42,243 nt of DNA. It comes from Thermoplasmatales archaeon. Its GTDB lineage: Archaea; Thermoplasmatota; Thermoplasmata; Methanomassiliicoccales; Methanomethylophilaceae. Every line of letters starts with the position of its first letter. The first letter of the stretch is position 1. Position numbers and translations under genes: made by a program. Below the pieces are notes generated by a model. It did not search any database. It was not told the DNA's origin and saw only the letters and a list, made by a program, of their open reading frames with translations. The stretch covers positions 1 through 42,243 of the forward strand of contig JAAYKC010000015.1 in NCBI GenBank assembly GCA_012522645.1. The letters are read 5' to 3'. Positions 1-7,092 of the stretch are shown here, piece after piece.

Positions 1-81
1 AAGGCGAAGCCTAAGGCAGAGCCCAAAGCGGATGAGCCTGCGGCAGAGGAGCCTAAGGCCGAGACCGAGGAGGCAGACTGA
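1..81 (+). CDS. rpsC: Ribosomal protein S3 (uS3), C-terminal end only
   Basis: The window opens inside a reading frame that ends with TGA at 79-81. The 26 visible residues are a low-complexity tail of Lys, Ala, Glu and Pro, ending Glu-Glu-Ala-Asp. Archaeal S3 proteins often carry such charged tails, and S3 normally lies directly before L29 in this operon. The call rests on that position and on tail composition; no conserved domain is visible. The stop codon shares one base with the next start. Confidence 0.6.
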   Translation, partial: KAKPKAEPKADEPAAEEPKAETEEAD

Positions 82-281
82 TGGCAGTCAAGGTATCCGA
101 GATAAGGGGCATGACCGCAGAAGAGCGTAACAGCAAGCTCAAGGAGCTTCGCGACGAGCTGATGCACGAGAGGGGAGTCGCCGCCATGGGCGGTGCCCCG
201 ACCAATCCCGGAGCTATACGCTCTATAAAGACCGGAATAGCCCGCATATTGACTGTGCAGAGGGAGGAGGACGAGATCTGA
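81..281 (+). CDS. rpmC: Large-subunit ribosomal protein L29 (uL29)
   Basis: This 66-residue protein has the usual L29 size and make-up: a short N-terminal segment, then a helical hairpin with the pattern around Leu-Lys-Glu-Leu-Arg-Asp-Glu-Leu, and the conserved Ile-Lys-x-x-Ile-Ala-Arg-Ile-Leu-Thr block near the end. L29 sits on the 50S subunit near the peptide exit tunnel. The start ATG shares its A with the stop of S3, and the stop shares its last A with the next start, so S3, L29 and aIF1 are translationally coupled. Confidence 0.96.
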   Translation: MAVKVSEIRGMTAEERNSKLKELRDELMHERGVAAMGGAPTNPGAIRSIKTGIARILTVQREEDEI

Positions 282-580
282 TGGCGGAAATCTGCCCTGT
301 TTGCGGACTCCCCGGAGAGCTGTGCATGTGCGAGGAGATCGCACGTGAGCAGCAATCCGTGAGAATATCCATGGACAGCCGCCGCTACGGCAAGATGGTG
401 ACTGTCATAGACGGGATAGACGAGAACGACATCGACATCAATGACCTCGCAAAGAAGCTCAAGAACAAATGCGCCGCCGGAGGCACTGCCAAGGACGGAC
501 GCATAGAGCTTCAGGGAGACCATAAGAAAAAGGTCAAAGCGGTCCTTGAAGAGATGGGGTTCAAAACGGAAGTAGTCTAG
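281..580 (+). CDS. Translation initiation factor aIF1 (SUI1/eIF1 family)
   Basis: A 99-residue SUI1-domain protein. After an N-terminal Cys cluster (Cys5, Cys8, Cys15, Cys17), the SUI1 fold follows with the pattern Lys-Lys-Leu-Lys-Asn-Lys-Cys-Ala-Ala-Gly-Gly-Thr and the closing Gly-Asp-His-Lys-Lys-Lys-Val. aIF1 binds the 30S P-site region and helps proofread start-codon choice. The gene lies between L29 and the Rpp29 gene, its usual archaeal place. It ends in an amber codon, and the next triplet is an in-frame ATG of the same reading frame (see findings). Confidence 0.95.
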   Translation: MAEICPVCGLPGELCMCEEIAREQQSVRISMDSRRYGKMVTVIDGIDENDIDINDLAKKLKNKCAAGGTAKDGRIELQGDHKKKVKAVLEEMGFKTEVV

Positions 581-598
581 ATGAGAAGGAGTGATTTC

Positions 599-838
599 AT
601 GAGATCTGAATTGATAGGCATGGACGTCGAGGTGCTCTCCGCACCCTGTTATGCGTGGATCGCAGGCAGGATAGTGGATGAGACCAAGAACACATTCACC
701 GTTGCCACGGCCAGGTCCGAAAGGATGGTGCCGAAGAAAGGCAACCAGTTCAAATTCATGCATCACAACGAGGAGTTCGTAATCGCAGGATCAGAAATAC
801 TGCACCGACCAGAAGACAGGATAAAGAAGGTTAGGTGA
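599..838 (+). CDS. rnp1: RNase P protein component 1 (Rpp29/Pop4)
   Basis: A 79-residue Sm-like beta-barrel protein that binds RNase P RNA and helps mature the 5' ends of tRNAs. The family hallmark Glu-Leu-Ile-Gly near the N-terminus is present, followed by the barrel strands with Gly-Arg-Ile-Val-Asp-Glu-Thr-Lys-Asn-Thr-Phe and a basic C-terminus. I chose ATG 599 because a Shine-Dalgarno-like GGAGTGA lies at 588-594, seven bases upstream. ATG 581, immediately after the aIF1 stop, is an in-frame alternative adding six residues. The stop overlaps the leader of S17. Confidence 0.92.
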   Translation: MRSELIGMDVEVLSAPCYAWIAGRIVDETKNTFTVATARSERMVPKKGNQFKFMHHNEEFVIAGSEILHRPEDRIKKVR

Positions 839-843
839 AAATC

Positions 844-1167
844 ATGGCAACAAAGAACATAGGAATCAACGTCACACCCCCCGAGGCAGAGTGCCAGGAC
901 CCCCACTGTCCGTTCCACGGCAGTTTGTCGGTCAGGGGCCAGACGCTCGACGGCAAGGTCGTATCCATCTCAATGGGGACGGCCGTCGTGGAGCGCAAAT
1001 ATATGAAATATCAGCAGAAATACGAAAGATACGAGAAGAGGTCGAAGAAGTATCCGGCCCACCTTCCGGCATGCATGAAGCTGGAACCCGGGGATAACGT
1101 CACCATAATGGAGTGCCGCCCTCTGAGCAAGACCGTATCCTTCGTCATAGTGGAGAAGAGGGATTGA
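844..1167 (+). CDS. rpsQ: Small-subunit ribosomal protein S17 (uS17)
   Basis: A 107-residue protein that binds 16S rRNA. Archaeal S17 hallmarks are visible: an N-terminal Cys-x-Asp-Pro-x-Cys-Pro-x-His segment, Gly-Thr-Ala-Val-Val-Glu-Arg, and the Pro-Gly-Asp-x-Val region ahead of the conserved Arg-Pro-Leu-Ser-Lys-Thr-x-Ser-Phe. GTG 835 is in frame upstream, but AGGTGA at 833-838 makes a good ribosome-binding site for ATG 844, so I take 844 as the start. Confidence 0.95.
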   Translation: MATKNIGINVTPPEAECQDPHCPFHGSLSVRGQTLDGKVVSISMGTAVVERKYMKYQQKYERYEKRSKKYPAHLPACMKLEPGDNVTIMECRPLSKTVSFVIVEKRD

Positions 1168-1168
1168 G

Positions 1169-1567
1169 ATGAAAGGGATTGCCGGAAGACAGACCAGGGG
1201 ACTCCAGAACGGATCCAGATTGGATGTGGTGGATAACTCCGGGGCCAAGCAGATAGAGATAATAACGGTCCCCAAATATCACAGCGTCCTCAATCGCGTA
1301 CCCTCTGCAGGAGTGGGCGATCTCATCATAGCGTCCGTCAAAAAGGGGACGCCTCAGATGAGAAGGCAGATAGTATTCGCGGTCATTGTCCGCCAGAGGC
1401 GTCCGATGAGACGCGCTGACGGGACCATGATCTTCTTCGAGGACAACGCCGCGGTCATAACGACCGACACCGGCGAGACGAAGGGGACTGACATAAAGGG
1501 CCCCGTCGCCAGGGAGGCCGCCGAGAGGTGGCCCCGTGTATCGGCGACAGCGAACATGATAGTGTGA
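1169..1567 (+). CDS. rplN: Large-subunit ribosomal protein L14 (uL14)
   Basis: A 132-residue member of the L14 family. It contains the signature Asp-Asn-Ser-Gly-Ala-Lys, the strand Val-Gly-Asp-Leu-Ile-Ile-Ala-Ser-Val-Lys-Lys-Gly, and Asp-Asn-Ala-Ala-Val-Ile around the domain centre, ending with Gly-Pro-Val-Ala-Arg-Glu. The length is typical for archaea. It lies at the 30S-50S interface. The start is one base after the S17 stop. Confidence 0.97.
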   Translation: MKGIAGRQTRGLQNGSRLDVVDNSGAKQIEIITVPKYHSVLNRVPSAGVGDLIIASVKKGTPQMRRQIVFAVIVRQRRPMRRADGTMIFFEDNAAVITTDTGETKGTDIKGPVAREAAERWPRVSATANMIV

Positions 1568-1577
1568 GGTGGGGAGA

Positions 1578-1949
1578 ATGGTAAGCAGCAAAGCAAGGAC
1601 TCAGAGGAAGAAGGGAGCGAATGCTCCTCTTCACGTCAAGAGGAAGATGTGCGCAGCCCACCTGAGCGACGATCTCCGCAGTGAGTACGGTGCCCGCACG
1701 GCAAGGGTCTGCCGCGGTGACACGGTGGCAGTGCTTCGCGGTGACGAGGATTTCCGCGGCACGGAAGGAAAGGTCGTGGACGTGTCCACGGACACAGGCT
1801 GTGTCACAGTGGAAGGGATAACGATCAAGCAGGCGGACGGAACGGAGACAGCGCGCCCGGTGCACGCATCCAATCTGGTGATAACGAAGCTGAACCTTGA
1901 GGATGAGTGGAGAAGGGATTCCCTCAGCAGGAAGGAGGCCAAACAATGA
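1578..1949 (+). CDS. rplX: Large-subunit ribosomal protein L24 (uL24)
   Basis: A 123-residue archaeal L24. A basic N-terminus is followed by the KOW motif with Arg-Gly-Asp-Thr-Val-Ala-Val-Leu-Arg-Gly and Gly-x-Glu-Gly-Lys-Val, then the L24 C-terminal strands with Pro-Val-His-Ala-Ser-Asn-Leu. L24 is an early-assembly protein of the 50S subunit. An in-frame GTG at 1569 exists, but the purine-rich GAGGTGGGG at 1566-1574 fits as ribosome-binding site for ATG 1578. The stop overlaps the S4e start. Confidence 0.95.
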   Translation: MVSSKARTQRKKGANAPLHVKRKMCAAHLSDDLRSEYGARTARVCRGDTVAVLRGDEDFRGTEGKVVDVSTDTGCVTVEGITIKQADGTETARPVHASNLVITKLNLEDEWRRDSLSRKEAKQ

Positions 1950-2650
1950 GCAGACATATGAAGAGACTGACCGCACCCAGGGCGTGGCCCGTGAAGAGGA
2001 AGGCGGCAGTATGGGTGACGAAGCAGTCCCCCGGCGCACACTCCAAGGAGCGCAGCGTGCCTGCAGTCCTTGTCCTTAGGGACATGCTCGGACTGTGCGA
2101 CACGGCAAGGGAAGCTAAGAGGATAGTCGCGAACAGGGACATACTGGTTGACGGAAGGGCCTTGAAGGACGCCAAGGCGCCCATCGGGCTCATGGACGTC
2201 GTGTCCGTGCCGAAAGCCGATGCGTACTACCGCATGCTCCTGAACCCCAAGGGGAAACTGGCTCTGGAGGCCATATCCAAGGAAGAGGCCGCATGGAAGC
2301 TCTGCAGGATCGAGGATAAGGTCCTGGTCAAGGGCGGGAAGATGCAGCTCAACCTCCACGACGGAAGGAACATACTGATAGACAAGAACGCTTACAGCAC
2401 CGGCGATGTCCTCAAGGTGGAGGTTGACGGGCAGAAGATCCTCGGGAACTTCCCTCTGAAGGAGGGCGCTCCGATACTCATCTGCAGCGGCAAGCACGCC
2501 GGTACCGCGGCAACGGTCTCCGAGTACGTGGAGACCAACATCCAGTACGAGAACGTCGTGAAGTTCACGGACGGAAGCGAGACTGTGAAGAGGAACGTCT
2601 TCGTCATAGGTGCCAAGGCGCCTGCGGTGAAGCTCCCGGAGGCGGTGTGA
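1946..2650 (+). CDS. rps4e: Small-subunit ribosomal protein S4e
   Basis: A 234-residue S4e protein, found only in archaea and eukaryotes. It has an N-terminal basic segment with Leu-Lys-Arg/Met-Lys-Arg-Leu-Thr-Ala-Pro, an S4-type RNA-binding domain around residues 40-105 with Asn-Arg-Asp-Ile-Leu-Val-Asp-Gly-Arg, the central S4e domain, and a C-terminal KOW-like Gly-Lys-His-Ala-Gly-Thr-Ala. ATG 1946 overlaps the L24 stop in the form ATGA and follows GGAGG at about 1933-1939. In-frame codons further upstream would read into L24 and lack support. Confidence 0.95.
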   Translation: MSRHMKRLTAPRAWPVKRKAAVWVTKQSPGAHSKERSVPAVLVLRDMLGLCDTAREAKRIVANRDILVDGRALKDAKAPIGLMDVVSVPKADAYYRMLLNPKGKLALEAISKEEAAWKLCRIEDKVLVKGGKMQLNLHDGRNILIDKNAYSTGDVLKVEVDGQKILGNFPLKEGAPILICSGKHAGTAATVSEYVETNIQYENVVKFTDGSETVKRNVFVIGAKAPAVKLPEAV

Positions 2651-2651
2651 G

Positions 2652-3161
2652 ATGTCTGACATGAAACAGCCTTACGTGGATAAAGTGGTCGTCAACATAG
2701 GTGTCGGCGAAGCCGGAGAGAGGCTTGTGAAGGCCCAGTCCGTACTGGCATCCGTCACGGGCCAGGAGTCTGTGCAGACCGTATCGAGGACCATAAACAG
2801 GGACCTTGGCATACGCAAGGGGATGCCCCTCGGATGCAAGGTCACCCTGAGAGGCGAGAAAGCTGAGGATTTCCTGAAGAGGGCACTCAAGATAAGGGAG
2901 GGCCGCATACAGGAATACTCCTTTGACAAAGAGGGCAACATGTCCTTCGGGGTCCCGGACTACACGGATTTCCCCGGTATGAAATACGATCCCGAGATAG
3001 GGATCTTCGGAATGGATGTCAACGTTGTGTTGAGGAGACCCGGCGCAAGGATAGCCACGAGGGCGGTCCTGAGGAGGAGAATTCCTTCCAAGCACCGCCT
3101 GGACCGCGATGAAGCGATCCAGTTCATGAAGGACAGGTTCGAGATCGAGGTGATCGAGTGA
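2652..3161 (+). CDS. rplE: Large-subunit ribosomal protein L5 (uL5)
   Basis: A 169-residue archaeal L5, part of the 5S rRNA-binding complex of the central protuberance. Conserved blocks include Val-Val-Val-Asn-Ile-Gly-Val-Gly-Glu-Ala-Gly-Glu near the start, Gly-x-Pro-Leu-Gly-Cys-Lys-Val-Thr-Leu-Arg in the middle, and Pro-Glu-Ile-Gly-Ile-Phe-Gly-Met-Asp. Length and domain content are normal. The stop overlaps the GTG of S14. Confidence 0.97.
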   Translation: MSDMKQPYVDKVVVNIGVGEAGERLVKAQSVLASVTGQESVQTVSRTINRDLGIRKGMPLGCKVTLRGEKAEDFLKRALKIREGRIQEYSFDKEGNMSFGVPDYTDFPGMKYDPEIGIFGMDVNVVLRRPGARIATRAVLRRRIPSKHRLDRDEAIQFMKDRFEIEVIE

Positions 3162-3304
3162 AACCCAAGAAGGAATTCGGCAGGCAGGTCGGCTGCACAA
3201 GGTGCGGCCGCCGCAGAGGAATCATCAGGAGATACGGGATGCATCTCTGCCGCCAGTGCTTCAGGGAGATGGCCCCGGAATTGGGGTTCAAGAAGTATTC
3301 GTGA
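3158..3304 (+). CDS. rpsN: Small-subunit ribosomal protein S14, zinc-binding type (uS14)
   Basis: A 48-residue protein starting at GTG 3158, which overlaps the last bases of L5 (GTGA arrangement). It carries two Cys pairs, Cys13/Cys16 and Cys31/Cys34, that bind one zinc ion in the archaeal form. The sequence between them, Gly-Ile-Ile-Arg-Arg-Tyr-Gly, and the following Phe-Arg-Glu-Met-Ala are classic S14. It is short enough to be missed by automatic length cut-offs. Its place between L5 and S8 is the expected one. Confidence 0.95.
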   Translation: MKPKKEFGRQVGCTRCGRRRGIIRRYGMHLCRQCFREMAPELGFKKYS

Positions 3305-3314
3305 GGTGTGAAAA

Positions 3315-3704
3315 ATGCAGAGCGATCCATTGAATGATGCAATGTCCGTCATGAAGAACGCCTCCTCCATAGGAAAGAGCGAGTGCATGATCCAGCCCTC
3401 TTCGAAACTCATCGGCCGCGTGCTGAAGGTCATGCAGGACCACGGTTACGTGAACCAGTTCGAGTACATCGAGGACGGTAAGGCAGGCAAGTTCCGCGTG
3501 ATGATGAAAGGAGCAATAAACAACTGCGGCGTCATAAAGCCCAGGTACTCGGTCAAAGTGTCCGATTTCGTTAAGTTCGAGGCGAGGTTCCTGCCCGCCC
3601 AGGACTTCGGAGTCCTCATCCTGACCACCACCGAGGGAGTCATGACGCACACAGACGCCAAGGAGAAAGGCGTCGGCGGAAAACTTTTAGCATATGTCTA
3701 CTGA
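3315..3704 (+). CDS. rpsH: Small-subunit ribosomal protein S8 (uS8)
   Basis: A 129-residue S8 protein that binds the central domain of 16S rRNA. It begins with Asp-Pro-Leu-Asn-Asp-Ala, shows the core Leu-Lys-Val-Met-Gln-Asp-His-Gly-Tyr, and ends with the family signature region Gly-Val-Leu-Ile-Leu-Thr-Thr-Thr-Glu-Gly-Val-Met-Thr and Gly-Gly-Lys-Leu-Leu-Ala-Tyr-Val-Tyr. AGGTG at 3304-3308 lies seven bases before the ATG. Confidence 0.97.
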   Translation: MQSDPLNDAMSVMKNASSIGKSECMIQPSSKLIGRVLKVMQDHGYVNQFEYIEDGKAGKFRVMMKGAINNCGVIKPRYSVKVSDFVKFEARFLPAQDFGVLILTTTEGVMTHTDAKEKGVGGKLLAYVY

Positions 3705-3713
3705 GGAATAAAG

Positions 3714-4271
3714 ATGACAATAGCAGGGAAAATCGAAAGCACCATCGCCGTGCCCCAGGACGTCACCGTCTCCATGGACGGGACGACCCTCAGGGTCCGA
3801 GGACCCAAGGGCGAACTGAGCAGAAACTTCGCGTCCCCTCGCGTTACAGTTGCCATCGCAGAAGAAGGTGTCACAGTGAGCTGTGAATACCCCCGTACCA
3901 AGGAGAAGGCCCTGGTGGGGACGTTCAACGCCCACGTGAACAACATGATATACGGTGTGGTCCACGGATTCACGTACCACCTCAAAGTCGTGTTCTCCCA
4001 CTTCCCGATGAAAGTCACTGTCAAAGGTGACAAGGTTCAGGTCGATAACTACATGGGAGGCCGTGCGCCACGTTACGCAGACATACTTGCCGGATGCAAA
4101 GTCCAGGTGAACGGAGCGGATGTGACGGTTGAGGGCATAAGCATAGAGGCATGCGGTCAGACCGCAGCGAACATAGAGAGGGCCGCCTCCAGGAAAGGAT
4201 TCGACACGAGGACGTTCCAGGACGGCATCTACATAACCGAGAAATCTCACAAGGTAAGGGATCAAGAATGA
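3714..4271 (+). CDS. rplF: Large-subunit ribosomal protein L6 (uL6)
   Basis: A 185-residue protein made of the two tandem L6 domains. Gly-Pro-Lys-Gly-Glu-Leu-Ser is seen in domain 1 and Pro-Met-Lys-Val-Thr-Val-Lys-Gly-Asp in domain 2, with the C-terminal Phe-Gln-Asp-Gly-Ile-Tyr signature. L6 lies near the sarcin-ricin loop. The TGA overlaps the ATG of L32e. Confidence 0.97.
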   Translation: MTIAGKIESTIAVPQDVTVSMDGTTLRVRGPKGELSRNFASPRVTVAIAEEGVTVSCEYPRTKEKALVGTFNAHVNNMIYGVVHGFTYHLKVVFSHFPMKVTVKGDKVQVDNYMGGRAPRYADILAGCKVQVNGADVTVEGISIEACGQTAANIERAASRKGFDTRTFQDGIYITEKSHKVRDQE

Positions 4272-4987
4272 CCGTCAAGAAGCTCATCGAGCTCCCCGGA
4301 ATGAAGGACGAGCACATCCCGCTTCTAGAGAAGATGGGGATCAAATCAGTCCGTGACCTGTCCGAAGGCCTCGAGAACGAAGAGGTCGTCAAGGACATCG
4401 TCAAGAACCTCCCGCAGATAGGGCCCAAGACGGTGGCCAAGTGGAAGGACCTCCTGGCGGAAGGGCCTGCCGAGAAGGCAGAGGCCGAGCCCGTCAAGGC
4501 GAAGAGGAAGGACAAGAAGGAAGTGCTGAAGAAGGAGCCTGAGGCGGTACCAAAGGTGCTGCCGGAGGCCGACGAGGGATACGTACCCAAGGCGAAACCC
4601 GAACTGAGCGACGAAGAGGTCGATCAGATGGCCAAGAGGGCAATCATAAGCGGCCGCAGACCCGCCTTCAAGAGGCAGGAGTGGCACAGATATGCTAAGC
4701 TCGGAGAGGGTTGGAGAAGGCCCAAGGGCAGGCATTCCAAGATGAAGAGAGGTCTCAAGAGACGCTCCCCGGTCGTGGACATAGGGTACCGCGGACCTGC
4801 GAAGGTCAGGGGATACCACCCGTCCGGATTCAGGGAGGTCCTGATTCACAACATAGACGGCCTCGAGTCCGTGGACCCCAAGGTGGAGGCGATCCGCATA
4901 GGCGGCACCGTCGGCACCAGGAAGAGGATCGAGATACAGGACAGAGCCGACGATCTCGGAATCAGGATATTGAACAGGATGGTGTGA
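4268..4987 (+). CDS. rpl32e: Ribosomal protein L32e (eL32) with helix-hairpin-helix N-terminal extension
   Basis: A 239-residue protein. The C-terminal ~110 residues are a standard eL32 domain with Pro-x-Phe-Lys-Arg-Gln-Glu-Trp, Trp-Arg-Arg-Pro-Lys-Gly-Arg and Val-Arg-Gly-Tyr-His-Pro-Ser-Gly. It is preceded by about 65 residues resembling a helix-hairpin-helix domain (Leu-Pro-Gly-Met near residue 9; Leu-Pro-Gln-Ile-Gly-Pro-Lys-Thr near residue 49) and by a charged linker rich in Lys, Glu and Ala. Extended eL32 forms are known in some archaea, for example haloarchaea. ATG 4268 overlaps the L6 stop. Confidence 0.95.
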   Translation: MTVKKLIELPGMKDEHIPLLEKMGIKSVRDLSEGLENEEVVKDIVKNLPQIGPKTVAKWKDLLAEGPAEKAEAEPVKAKRKDKKEVLKKEPEAVPKVLPEADEGYVPKAKPELSDEEVDQMAKRAIISGRRPAFKRQEWHRYAKLGEGWRRPKGRHSKMKRGLKRRSPVVDIGYRGPAKVRGYHPSGFREVLIHNIDGLESVDPKVEAIRIGGTVGTRKRIEIQDRADDLGIRILNRMV

Positions 4988-4989
4988 TA

Positions 4990-5448
4990 ATGGACCTCAA
5001 GAACCAGAAGAGAATGGCGGCGGAGATCCTCAAATGCGGCGTGAACAGGGTCTGGATAGATCCTGAGAGAATAGAGGAGGCATCCGAATGTATCACCCGC
5101 GCCGATGTGCGCACAGCGGTGGCATCCGGGCTCATTCGCGCCAAGCCCAAGAGCGGGACTTCCTACGGAAGGATAAGATATGCTCAGGGCCAGAAGGCAA
5201 AAGGTAAGAGGAAAGGACCCGGCAGCAGAAGCGGAAGGGACAATGCCCGCATCAGGGACAAGACCAAGTGGATATCTGTGATAAGACCCATCCGCGATGA
5301 GCTGAAGACCCTGCGCGACGAAGGCAGCATAACCCCGTCCGTGTACAGGATGTACTACAGGAGGGCCAAGGGCGGCGTCTACAGAAGCCGCAGGAACCTC
5401 AGGATGCACATGATCAGCGCCGGGCATCTAAAGGAGGAGGAGAACTGA
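4990..5448 (+). CDS. rpl19e: Large-subunit ribosomal protein L19e (eL19)
   Basis: A 152-residue eL19 protein. It has the N-terminal Leu-Lys-Asn-Gln-Lys-Arg-Met-Ala-Ala-Glu-Ile-Leu-Lys-Cys-Gly motif with Val-Trp-Ile-Asp-Pro, a central basic region, and the long C-terminal helix with Met-Tyr-Tyr-Arg-Arg-Ala-Lys-Gly-Gly. ATG 4990 is two bases after the L32e stop; upstream in-frame codons lie inside L32e and are not needed. The stop overlaps the L18 start. Confidence 0.96.
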   Translation: MDLKNQKRMAAEILKCGVNRVWIDPERIEEASECITRADVRTAVASGLIRAKPKSGTSYGRIRYAQGQKAKGKRKGPGSRSGRDNARIRDKTKWISVIRPIRDELKTLRDEGSITPSVYRMYYRRAKGGVYRSRRNLRMHMISAGHLKEEEN

Positions 5449-5945
5449 TGGCAACCGGACCGAGATACAAAGTCGCGTTCCGCAGAAGGAGAGAAGGACG
5501 TACTGACTACTACTTCCGCCTCAGGCTCCTTAGGAGCGGGGAGGCAAGGGCAGTGGTAAGAAGGTCCTCGAAGAACCTGACGGTGCAGTTCGCGGAGTTC
5601 GACATGGAGGGCGACAGGATACTGGTGACCGCCACGTCCAAGAAGCTGCGCGGACTGGGCTGGGAGCATTCCTGCTCCAGCATCCCTGCTGCATACCTTA
5701 CGGGATACATGGCCGGGAAGGCCGCCCTGAAGGCAGGCATCGAGTATGCGGTCGTCGATATGGGGCCCCAGAAGCCCCAGAAGGGCGGCGTGCTGTTCGC
5801 AGCGGTGGCAGGCATGTGCGACGCAGGGATGGACATACCCCACGGGGATGTGCTCCCTTCCGAGGACAGACTGCTTGGCAGACACATAGACGAAGGCATA
5901 GAGGCTGAGATAGAGAGCCTCAAGAAGAAGATGGAGGCTGAGTAA
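5448..5945 (+). CDS. rplR: Large-subunit ribosomal protein L18 (uL18)
   Basis: A 165-residue archaeal L18 that binds 5S rRNA. It opens with Gly-Pro-Arg-Tyr-Lys-Val-Ala-Phe-Arg-Arg-Arg-Arg-Glu-Gly-Arg-Thr-Asp-Tyr and later contains Ala-Tyr-Leu-Thr-Gly-Tyr and an Ala-Gly-Met-Asp-Ile-Pro-His-Gly block, all typical. The start shares bases with the L19e stop (TGATG). Confidence 0.96.
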   Translation: MATGPRYKVAFRRRREGRTDYYFRLRLLRSGEARAVVRRSSKNLTVQFAEFDMEGDRILVTATSKKLRGLGWEHSCSSIPAAYLTGYMAGKAALKAGIEYAVVDMGPQKPQKGGVLFAAVAGMCDAGMDIPHGDVLPSEDRLLGRHIDEGIEAEIESLKKKMEAE

Positions 5946-5946
5946 C

Positions 5947-6621
5947 ATGGAATGGATCCCTAAGACGAGGCTCGGACAGATGGTACTCAACGGAGAGATC
6001 ACCACCATGAGCGATGCCCTGAAGACGAAACTGCCTCTCCGCGAGGCGGAGATCGTGGACATACTGCTTCCCGACCTCCAGGACGAGGTCATCGACCTGA
6101 ACATGGTTCAGAGGATGACGGACTCCGGGAGAAGGGTCAGGTTCTCGATCACCTGCATAGTGGGGAACGGGGACGGATTCATCGGAATCGGGAAGGCCAA
6201 AGGCAAGGAAGTGGGCCCTTCGATAAGGAAGGCCATAGACAATGCCAAACTGAACATAATCGAAGTTAAGAGAGGATGCGGGTCATGGGAATGCGGCTGC
6301 GGACAGCCCCACTCCCTGCCCTTCGAAGTGCAGGGCAGATGCGGGTCCGTAGAGGTCCTGTTCAAGCCCGCACCCCGCGGGATATCCCTTGCTGTGGGCG
6401 ACGTGGCCAAGAGCCTGATGACCCTGGCGGGGATCAATGACGCATGGGGATTCGCCAAAGGCAACACGAAGACCAAGGTCAACTATGCCACGGCGACCTT
6501 CGAGGCACTGAGGATGACCTCCACCATGAGGGTCACCGAGATGCAGACGCAGAACCAGAACATCGTCAGCGGGCCGGTGGGTGTCACCTATCAGGAGTCC
6601 GACATGGATGCGGAGGAGTGA
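5947..6621 (+). CDS. rpsE: Small-subunit ribosomal protein S5 (uS5)
   Basis: A 224-residue S5 protein. The double-stranded RNA-binding N-domain (residues ~50-115) includes Val-Gly-Asn-Gly-Asp-Gly-Phe-Ile-Gly-Ile-Gly-Lys-Ala-Lys-Gly, and the C-terminal domain has Pro-Arg-Gly-Ile-Ser-Leu-Ala-Val-Gly. The Cys-containing Trp-Glu-Cys-Gly-Cys-Gly insertion is a normal archaeal feature. S5 contributes to decoding fidelity. Confidence 0.97.
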   Translation: MEWIPKTRLGQMVLNGEITTMSDALKTKLPLREAEIVDILLPDLQDEVIDLNMVQRMTDSGRRVRFSITCIVGNGDGFIGIGKAKGKEVGPSIRKAIDNAKLNIIEVKRGCGSWECGCGQPHSLPFEVQGRCGSVEVLFKPAPRGISLAVGDVAKSLMTLAGINDAWGFAKGNTKTKVNYATATFEALRMTSTMRVTEMQTQNQNIVSGPVGVTYQESDMDAEE

Positions 6622-6623
6622 AA

Positions 6624-7088
6624 ATGGCCTACGCAGTCATACGTGTTCGCGGACAGCCCGATGTCAATTATAACATCGACCATACCATGAAGCTCCTCGG
6701 ACTCAGCCGGGTGAACCATTGTGTCATCGTCCCTGAGGACGATGTCACGAAAGGCATGCTCCAGAAGATCAAGGATTATGTCACGTGGGGCGAAGTATCC
6801 GCAGAGACCCTGACGGATATGATACGCGTCCGCGGGAAGATCTCCGGGGATGAGGAACTGACCGACGAGTACATAAAGGAGAATTCCGAATTCCAGGATG
6901 CCGGGGAGATGGCGAAGGCCATCATCGAAGGCACATACCGGATGAAGGATGTGGAAGGCGCGAAGGCAGTGTTCCGTCTCCACCCTCCGGTGAAGGGATA
7001 CGAGGGCAACAAGCGCTCCTACAGGAACGGCGGAGCCCTCGGATACAGGGGAGAGGCGATAAACAACCTGATCGCCAGGATGCTGTGA
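6624..7088 (+). CDS. rpmD: Large-subunit ribosomal protein L30 (uL30)
   Basis: A 154-residue archaeal L30, longer than the ~60-residue bacterial form. It begins with the strand Ala-Val-Ile-Arg-Val-Arg-Gly, followed by Leu-Gly-Leu-Ser-Arg-Val-Asn-His-Cys-Val, and has the archaeal C-terminal extension ending in Gly-Tyr-Arg-Gly-Glu-Ala-Ile-Asn-Asn-Leu. ATG 6624 lies three bases after the S5 stop. Confidence 0.96.
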   Translation: MAYAVIRVRGQPDVNYNIDHTMKLLGLSRVNHCVIVPEDDVTKGMLQKIKDYVTWGEVSAETLTDMIRVRGKISGDEELTDEYIKENSEFQDAGEMAKAIIEGTYRMKDVEGAKAVFRLHPPVKGYEGNKRSYRNGGALGYRGEAINNLIARML

Positions 7089-7092
7089 TACA

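Noticed and set aside
1631..2662. A 343-codon open frame on the minus strand opposite L24 and S4e
   Set aside because: It lies antisense to two well-conserved ribosomal protein genes, has no recognisable protein features, and follows from the codon bias of GC-rich genes on the other strand.
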